A stretch of 64,000 nt of DNA, taken from assembly GCA_907163375.1 (NCBI GenBank), contig CAJQUW010003035.1, positions 186,001-250,000 on the forward strand. Reading direction: 5' to 3'. This document shows positions 57,401 through 64,000 of the stretch, in pieces. The notes beneath the pieces are model-generated. The model worked only from the letters and a program-made list of their open reading frames with translations, was not told where the DNA came from and made no database searches. Within the stretch, counting starts at the first letter, position 1; each line of letters opens with the position of its first letter. Source of the DNA: Prostheceraeus crozeri. Lineage: Eukaryota > Platyhelminthes > Polycladida > Euryleptidae. A program made the position numbers and the translations under genes.

Positions 57401-58016
57401 TAGCTTTGAAGAATATTTGGTTCTGGACCTGATGAGCATCGTTTAAAACGAAGTTGTTTATTTTGCGGAACTTTTCTGCGCATGAATGACGGGGCATGAT
57501 GTAACACGTAAAGGCAGTCTGCGCTCTACTTACGACCGCCGAAGAAATTGTTTTAATCCTTTGTCAACTATGATTTACAATAACTTATGTGAGCTGATGA
57601 TGCAGCTATTGTATCATGGTAATTTTTGATTCTCATTTGGAAAATATAAACCATATTCTCTCAATTTTCTCACTTTTCGTAAAGATTTCTTCACTTCTCC
57701 AATTAGTAATCAGATGATAGTCTCTCTTAGCACAGCTTGGAGGCCTCAAAAGCTCATTCTAGATCACGCGGAATTTCTACTAATGAGTTATGAATAGGGA
57801 TTAAACCATGTTTCTAAATGACTCAAAGCGAAGGAAGCGTCATGCTTTTTGTCTTTAGGTTTCTTTATTCCAACGATTTCTGCTGTTTCATTCCAATTGA
57901 ACACCTTATTATATGTGTGGACACTGGACAACCTCAAAGACTGATAATGATGATGTGTGAAACATAGAATCGAATGTTATGTTACTGACAATAACTGGAT
58001 AAGCCCAAACTTCTCA
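57401..58016. other. Unassigned spacer
   Basis: Nothing recognised. Confidence 0.45.
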
Positions 58017-58451
58017 CAGAGAGAATGACCATGTTTGTCGATTGATTTCGAGTCTATTTGAAACCCATCTTCAGGACAATACAGCAGCTGGGACAACAGT
58101 TTTAATGGATAAATCATGGTCAATGAAGTTCACTAAAAGATACGAAAATTAGAAGATCTGGAGAGGCACAGATGAAGAGTTGTCATTTATTAGTACATGA
58201 ATACTTGATTTCATGCATAGTGTGTCTGCAATGCGGGTGTGAACACTTCTAAACAAGACTTTGAAGTCCTCTTGGCTTGCTTCATGTGGATGACACCTCA
58301 CTACGGTAGGGACTGGCTCTCCTCTCAGATGCTCATTCACTCTCGTGATTAGGGTCTCCGTGTCTCACTGTTATCTCAGCTTCTGTATTGTCTTGAAGAT
58401 GGGTTTTAAATAAACTCGAACTCGATCCACAAACATGGTCGTTCTCTCTGT
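58017..58451. repeat. Foldback element with ~67-bp arms
   Basis: Left arm 58017-58083 and right arm 58385-58451 are inverted copies with scattered mismatches. Left: GAGAATGACCATGTTTGTCG, later AAACCCATCTTCAGGACAAT. Right, read inward: GAGAACGACCATGTTTGTGG, later AAACCCATCTTCAAGACAAT. The loop of about 300 bp contains an open frame (58149-58340, minus) of unknown meaning. Confidence 0.7.
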
Positions 58452-58647
58452 AATGTCAATGACATGTAAGTCTAAAGCTCTCTAAATATTTCGTTTGTAT
58501 ATTGTACTTATAGCATATTTGCAGACAACCAAAATTATTGGTTCATTTACATTGATCTGCTCTTGCTTTAAATAAGGCATGGATGTTTATATCAGATAGT
58601 CTATCAGACTCATCAAGTTTGAGAACACGGTTAAAAAGAACAATTTT

Positions 58648-58855
58648 GAAAGCGTGTCTCTTCGCTGTGTGATCCGGTTGATAACAGTCACTGAAACTTT
58701 GCACAATTTGGCGTGTTTGATGTTGAACTGGCTGCTCATTGTTTGATTGCTATGGTATTCAGTCAGGAGATTGTGCCATTTCATTTACGTTACATGTTCC
58801 AATGCTTCCCTTCTAGTCAAACAGAAGAAGAGACGACCTGTTTAATTCTGCGATT
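58648..58855 (-). repeat. Dispersed repeat R2, copy 3
   Basis: Matches 57195-57390. The minus-strand frame (58784 downward) includes MKWHNLLTEYHSNQTMSSQF and the same AKLCKVSVTVINRITQ segment, then diverges. Lies 1.3 kb from copy 2 in the same orientation. Confidence 0.6.
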
Positions 58856-59160
58856 AAAACACATTTGTCAACTGCTGCATCATTGGGCTACAATCAGTCA
58901 CGTGTGCAATTCTAAACTCTCATTGGTTCTTCATGCTCCATCTTAGTTCCACCTGATGTACCGCGACCTTGAGTCAAGTTCCATTCCACATAGTCAACTT
59001 CAGATCAACAATCTATTTCTATGGTTGAGGTAGAGTTTCTGCAACTACATAGAAATCGGTTCATTGTGTCATACTTCCAAAGAATTCACACTTGTCAGTC
59101 TCAGAACTGTGGGCGCAAGTGAATTAGAATACGCTGAGCAGTGACTTCTTACACCGTTAC
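58856..59160. other. Unassigned spacer
   Basis: Nothing recognised. Confidence 0.45.
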
Positions 59161-59340
59161 GCCTCAGCCACACTGAAAGCAAAGCAAACGCGAGCAAACG
59201 TATCTCCGCAAGCTATCAATCGCTCTGGTTTGCTTTGCTCGCAGTGTGGCAGTCTACAACTTTGTAATAATGACTTTATATTTGCTGCAAAACGCTTTGC
59301 TCGGAAACGCTTGGAAAAGCTCGCAGTGTGGCTGAGGCCT
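59161..59340. mobile_element. Small inverted-repeat element, GCCTCAGCCACACTG ends
   Basis: GCCTCAGCCACACTG on the left and CAGTGTGGCTGAGGC on the right are perfect inverted ends of a 180-bp element. TTAC flanks both sides (one base outside on the right), a possible 4-bp duplication. Inside are repeated GCAAAGC / GCTTTGC and CTCGCAGTGTGG words. No coding; typical MITE size. Confidence 0.7.
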
Positions 59341-60025
59341 TACTGTGCGAAAATTAGGATCTATTTGTGTCATCACGTGGGCTGAACAGAACAGAAACTT
59401 CGCTCTTGTGGTTGACCGGACAGCTCTCACCACACATTGGATTCGAAACAGTCTGTCACATTCAATTTGATGCAAACTCTTCCTTCTTTCTCCAAACTGT
59501 TTCTAAATTGACTAGATTCTGTTATTTGCAGTTTATAATTTGTATTAAAATCAATTTGAAAATTATCTCATCAAAAAAGAGAACAATATAGAAATTAAAC
59601 TCATTCTGCTCAGGTGTCTTAAGAGTTCTCTTTATGACTCTCAAGTGAAGATAGAAATTGATATTCTCAGTTTTTATCATCAAATCCATCAGCAATTTAA
59701 TGAAATTGTGGAATAAACTTTTCAATCACTTTCCGGAATGAAAGAAATATCCAATTTGCATCGCCCTAACTATTGTACTCTGAAAGATGATTTGCACCTA
59801 ATTTAGTCATTAATATAGAGTTCACGAAGACGTTCAAATCTCGTCCATTTCGCCGTCATACATTTACCGAGAGTTACGGAGATGATTTATTTTCTATTTA
59901 TGCTAGAAACTCACTTGCGGGAATGTTTGGAAGGATCCGAAACCTATTGATTAGCGTTGTAGAAGGAGCAAGCAACTGGGCTGACTTTGCCGGCCCTCTA
60001 TGCCAATTATGAGTGCTCTACTCCT
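59341..60025. other. Unassigned spacer
   Basis: Nothing recognised. Confidence 0.45.
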
Positions 60026-60029
60026 GCTT

Positions 60030-60180
60030 TAGTATAGACTAGATGTGAGCATAGATATTTTCACCATTGATGAAATTGAAGTTCTATTCAAATACTCTTC
60101 ATAATCATAGACATGTCAATCACAATCTGTCCTTGATCATCATAGCACGTCGTCAAATAAAATTCTCTACACAAATGATT
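60030..60180 (+). repeat. Dispersed repeat R3, copy 2
   Basis: Matches 56870-57030 in the same orientation, with substitutions and short indels. Confidence 0.6.
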
Positions 60181-60768
60181 CTGTAAACAATTTTCTGTGC
60201 AGTAAAGCGTGATATTCAACACATTTCTGCAGTTTTCGAACAAAGCTTACTTCCAATATACAGAGGAATGTGCACCTCAATTTCTGCCCCTTACCACAAA
60301 AACACATGGCAAAATATATCTACATGAGGGCAAAACTTAAAAATTCAGTATTTTACTTATTGTTCAACTCTAATCCTTTGTTCTTCATCGCGTTCTTAAC
60401 TTTCATAAAACCAGTGTATATCATCTTTTGTATAAAACCATTTCACCTTTAACCCATTAGTGACGGGATTTTTGTGTGAGTGGTTTTTACACCTAAACAA
60501 TGCTCGCCATAACATGTTATTTTGTAAGAATCTAAGTAAAAGGGAACTACAGCCATTTGTGCCTTATGCAGAGCTTCAACTGAATGTTTCGCTGCCCAAT
60601 AATTAAGATAATATTTTGTATTTAATAGTTGAGAAACTGCAACAGCCTTGTGCTTTAAAGAACATTTCAATGATGCAACAATAGTAATGTCATCATCACT
60701 GTCCATTCGTGTTTGTTTCAGTAAACATTTAAAGTTGGTTAGGAGTTTTTATCTAAATTTATCAGAAA
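60181..60768. other. Unassigned spacer
   Basis: The minus-strand open frame at 60449-60706 encodes a plausible but unrecognised peptide. I do not call it a gene. Confidence 0.4.
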
Positions 60769-61517
60769 ATACCGTATTTCTTTGAATATGAGACGCCCTT
60801 GAATAAGAGACGCATGTACAAAAAATAGACTGCTATAGACATATTACATGCAGGCTATTGTAATGTGGTAGCTCCATCCGCCTGAGCGATTATTAGGCCT
60901 ACTTATCTTAGTAAAATAAGTCAGTCTACTAGTAAATACCGGGTATCAGGACCAATATTGTATAATATATAAGGCTTCTTGTCGTTGTACATCCAGTACA
61001 TGCAGGCCTACTTAAGGTTACTTCATCTACCATTTAAGGAGGCATTATGCGGTAGCTTCCTTTGCATTTGGAGTCATGTACCGGTCGGTAACTTTTGCTG
61101 TAAATACTACTTGATTATCGGTATTTTCGTTTCGGTAAATTCAGATCTAGTCTACATGTATAGTGGCCAACATGTACTGGTATATGAATGTATTAGATGA
61201 GTCTACAAGATATGCTACTACAAACCATAAAACTCCTTTCATTTCCAAAATATCTGAATTATGATAAAGCGTATATTTGTAAGAAAAATTACTGGCGAAA
61301 TTTGCCCATGAAATAGGCCTAAGTGAGGAATGCAAAGGTTACCTAAGAGAATAGCAGCAAAAAACTAAGACATCTTTTTCTAATGAAAGAATGAAAACTT
61401 GAACATTTGATAAATAAGGGACGCCCTTGAATAAGAAACGCCCCTGAATAAGAGACGCATTAATCAGGGATCTGAAAAAAATAAGAGACGCGTCTCTTAT
61501 TCAAAGAAATACGGTAT
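60769..61517. mobile_element. Inverted-repeat element, ATACCGTATTTCTTTGAATA ends
   Basis: The left end ATACCGTATTTCTTTGAATA is followed by GAGACGCCCTTGAATAAGAG. The right end has the complement (CTCTTATTCAAAGAAATACG). Several internal GAATAAGRGACGC copies lie near both ends (60790-60815 and 61415-61500), a dense subterminal repeat pattern. No coding. The ends belong to a type of MITE that is common in invertebrate genomes. Confidence 0.72.
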
Positions 61518-62785
61518 GCGATTTGATTATTTTTGAAACAGTGTAGTCTTCCCAGTGTACACGGGTCGAATTGCCACGTATTTCCGCAACAAGTAAAATG
61601 CGAAATTACATAATGTGGGTAACTTTTTACCTTCCTTCGTAAGAGGAGAATGAAATAGTTCAAAACTTCAATCTTGCTACTCTGATATCTTGAAGTGTAC
61701 TAGAACACATCTGTGATTCTCCTGACAGTCATGACTTGTTAATTTACATCCTCGACAGAATGTTGTTTTACATTGTAGATGATCAGTATAATTGCAAATC
61801 TCGTTCTACTTTCTTTGAGATAATAAACTTTTATGTCTACTACAATCAAAATGGAAATTTGTTAATCAAATCTGACGCATCAGCAATCATATCCATAAAA
61901 CGGTAATTAGAAATTATTGAATCCTTGTGCTACTCTCACAAAGTTGATACCAGTGGCGGTAGAATGGCTAATTTCGCTGTCAAGCAAATACGAGAATGAG
62001 TTTATTTTCCTTCGTACAAAACAAAGAGCATCCGTTCATTGAATTAGTTTATCTCGCATTGTGTGGTAAGATACATGTCTCGTTTTCTTTTTCCTGATGG
62101 AAAACAATATGACTCTTTTGTTAACTACAATCAATTCCATTTAATCGACTATTCTAACTCCAACGTCTCACTTATTCCACCTCTTTTAATTTGCATATGA
62201 GATAATCTCACAGCTTGATTGTTTACTTAACAAATGCGTCAATTCATTATTTGTTCTAATTCAACTGGAAAAAGTAAAGTACAAAAACATTGCATAAACT
62301 GTTCAGTCTTCTTTCCATTGACGCAATTCTCTGAAAATCAAAATTTTACTTTTCTTTTTGGTAGTTTTGAGTGTAGACTTGTTGATTCTCTGTAATATAC
62401 GGAGAAGAAAATGGGGACGTGAAATATACAAATTGGTAGTTTACTTGATATCAAAGTAACAAGATAAGGGTGCATCTTTTGTAAAAGTCTGTGAGGGTGA
62501 TTTGTATTGTGCGTAATTGAGCTATGGCACAATGTGGAAAGGAGAAGGCGGCATTGCATCTGGTAATGATGATATCTCTATCCATGCATGTGAAAGATGT
62601 TTAAGAAATCTCAATCAGCGTAAATCTCCATGTGTATTCATAGCATTCTTCAGACTATCTATGGTACTATTTGCTAATAAGCGGTCAACAATGATGAAAA
62701 AAATCGGTCATATAATGGCTAGGGTAATTATAATAATATCATAGATTTATCAATTGAACCTCTATAAAATTTTACCGACAACTCT
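61518..62785. other. Unassigned spacer
   Basis: Open frames at 62338-62744 on both strands overlap and lack features. Nothing recognised. Confidence 0.45.
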
Positions 62786-62793
62786 GATACATC

Positions 62794-62900
62794 CATGGAC
62801 GCCTAGATATATGAAGCACACATAAGCTAGATTGTCTTAATTGACGCAGAATAAAATGAAATGAAATAAAATATGGTGCTTCAGATATCTAGGCGTCCAT
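62794..62900. mobile_element. Inverted-repeat element, CATGGAC ends, copy 2 (107 bp)
   Basis: CATGGACGCCTAGATATATG on the left pairs with CAGATATCTAGGCGTCCAT on the right. Perfect 8-bp flanks GATACATC lie at 62786-62793 and 62901-62908. Same terminal words as 22312-22738 but much shorter. Confidence 0.75.
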
Positions 62901-62959
62901 GATACATCACACTGGGCATAGTTCTGTATAGTACCATAGATAACTTAAACAATGTAATT

Positions 62960-63029
62960 ATAGGTTCTCCGACACTAATGTAGAAATATGCAGATCAAAT
63001 GCAGAATATGCAAATTAGATATCACCTTT
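62960..63029 (+). repeat. Direct repeat partner of 63749-63817
   Basis: About 70 bp starting ATAGGTTCTCCGAC and containing AATATGCAGATCAAATG recur at 63749-63817 with few changes. AGATCAAATGTAGAAATA-like words are repeated several more times between (63050-63140). Confidence 0.6.
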
Positions 63030-63250
63030 TGCAAATGAAATATTATTTTCAGATCAAATGAAGACATATGCAGTATGAAATGTGGGAGCATAGAAATGGA
63101 TGTGATCAAATGTAGAAATATACAGATCAAATGTAGCTGCTCATCAATAAATTGTACAGATTAATCATCAATCACTGTAGAGACTATCACTTAGGATGAT
63201 GATGACAGATTCCAGTGTCATTCAAGGTAGTAGTCAGTCAATTTAGTATT

Positions 63251-63983
63251 GTATCACTAATGTACATGTAGCTCATGCATCGTGCTAACCAAGTCGAGAA
63301 TTGAAAAGATAAAACAAATTGATGAATTTGATGCAAACACTAAAACATGCATTAACTCCTCTGTTGCCATTTGTGGGCTTGAAGATGCCCCACTGAAAGA
63401 AATTCCACACACGTCCAGATGGTTTCGCTGAGTGGTTACTTCAAGAATAAGCGAATTCAAGAATTCTAGGGCTAGCATTGAGTCTCCTTCAAGATCTCAA
63501 AATACAGCGAGAGGGTCGCTTCAATTTTGAGCAGCTAGTCTGGAGCGCCATCTCTCATTGCCTTCGTTGCTTCGTCGCTTTCAAGAAGATTTCAGCCCCA
63601 TTACAGATCATCGCATCTGTCAAAAGCGTGAAAATCAAATCCGGCGGTCACACGGCCCAAATAGCCACACCTGTCACAAAAAAACTGCATAATCAGAAAA
63701 TGGAGATGTGAGATTGATGGGGTTCGCGCAATCATAGCTCAGACTTTATAGGTTTTCCGACATTAATGTAGAAATATGCAGATCAAATGTAGAATATGCA
63801 AATTAGATATCACCCTTTCGAATTTCTTTCAGTGGGGCATCTTCAAGCCCACAAATGGCAACAGAGGAGTTAATGCATGTTTTAGCTTAAACATTGTTTG
63901 CATCAAATTCATCAATTTGTTTTATCTTTTCAATTCTCGACTTGGTTAGCACGATGCATGAGCTACATGTACATTAGTGATAC
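63251..63983. repeat. Large inverted duplication at the right edge
   Basis: Arms 63251-63405 and 63820-63983 are inverted copies of about 155-164 bp with very few differences. They share GTATCACTAATGTACATGTA at the outer edge and GGCTTGAAGATGCCCCACTG near the inner edge. The right arm carries about 9 extra bases. The loop is about 415 bp and includes the direct repeat at 63749-63817. Confidence 0.75.
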
Positions 63984-64000
63984 ATATTAAATGTTATGAG

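Overview
The window looks like A+T-rich intergenic DNA from a marine or other invertebrate animal genome. The grounds are intron-bearing animal-type genes, Tc1/mariner, piggyBac, hAT-like, Penelope-like and R2-type LINE sequences, many short inverted-repeat elements, and frequent AGGCCTA-type words. Nothing bacterial was seen (no operons, no ribosome binding sites). The species cannot be fixed from the sequence. Almost all recognisable coding sequence belongs to mobile elements. The one convincing host-type gene is a 262-residue single-pass membrane protein at 24643-25431 (minus strand), with a cysteine-rich ectodomain and two PPxY motifs in its tail.

Layout. 1-12.7 kb: short non-autonomous elements, including a hAT-like one with perfect 8-bp target duplications (1215-2244), the first of three CATAGAG-ended elements (2674-3507), another hAT-like element (11286-11661) and two foldbacks. 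13.6-18.5 kb: a promoter-like stretch with a CRE and a TATA box, then eight copies of the palindrome CCTACATGTAGG, which bracket a decayed three-exon piggyBac-type gene (N-terminal half only). 18.9-20.5 kb: a full-length Tc1-like element with a DD34E transposase that lacks part of its N-terminal region. 22.3-25.4 kb: a small inverted-repeat element, a dispersed repeat and the membrane-protein gene.

26.3-38.35 kb is the most striking unit: about 12 kb bounded by TTAA and near-identical CCCTAG... inverted termini, as in piggyBac. Near its right end lies a broken piggyBac transposase (C-terminal half). Its interior is filled by a second, opposite-strand, intron-bearing gene with a bZIP-like N terminus, a Cys-rich centre, an RNase-H/transposase-like core (SD..SSQY.NR and GHGK...DG.GA..KR) and a Tudor-like C-terminal region. 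This second gene is flanked by six copies of the 14-mer GTCCCTCAAGTTAC. The whole looks like one transposon nested in, or carried by, another.

38.4-41.1 kb: 33 tandem copies of a 79-bp tRNA-like unit carrying A-box and B-box promoter words, followed by a unique SINE-like body; the spacing averages exactly 79 bp. 41.5-48 kb: a foldback element split by an insertion, a 5'-truncated LINE with a restriction-like endonuclease, a strong GC-rich hairpin, a second Tc1 copy cut off at its 3' side, and a Penelope-like reverse-transcriptase relic at the cut. 48.5-64 kb: more non-autonomous elements (two more CATAGAG copies, one nested inside a GGGGCCTGTTTCATAAA-ended element), a Penelope-like GIY-YIG relic, a three-copy dispersed repeat with a conserved frame, several small inverted-repeat elements, and a large inverted duplication at the right edge.

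How the parts relate: the genes do not form a pathway. The window records repeated transposition, nesting and decay, and the best leads are the composite piggyBac unit, the tRNA-head array and the palindrome cluster.
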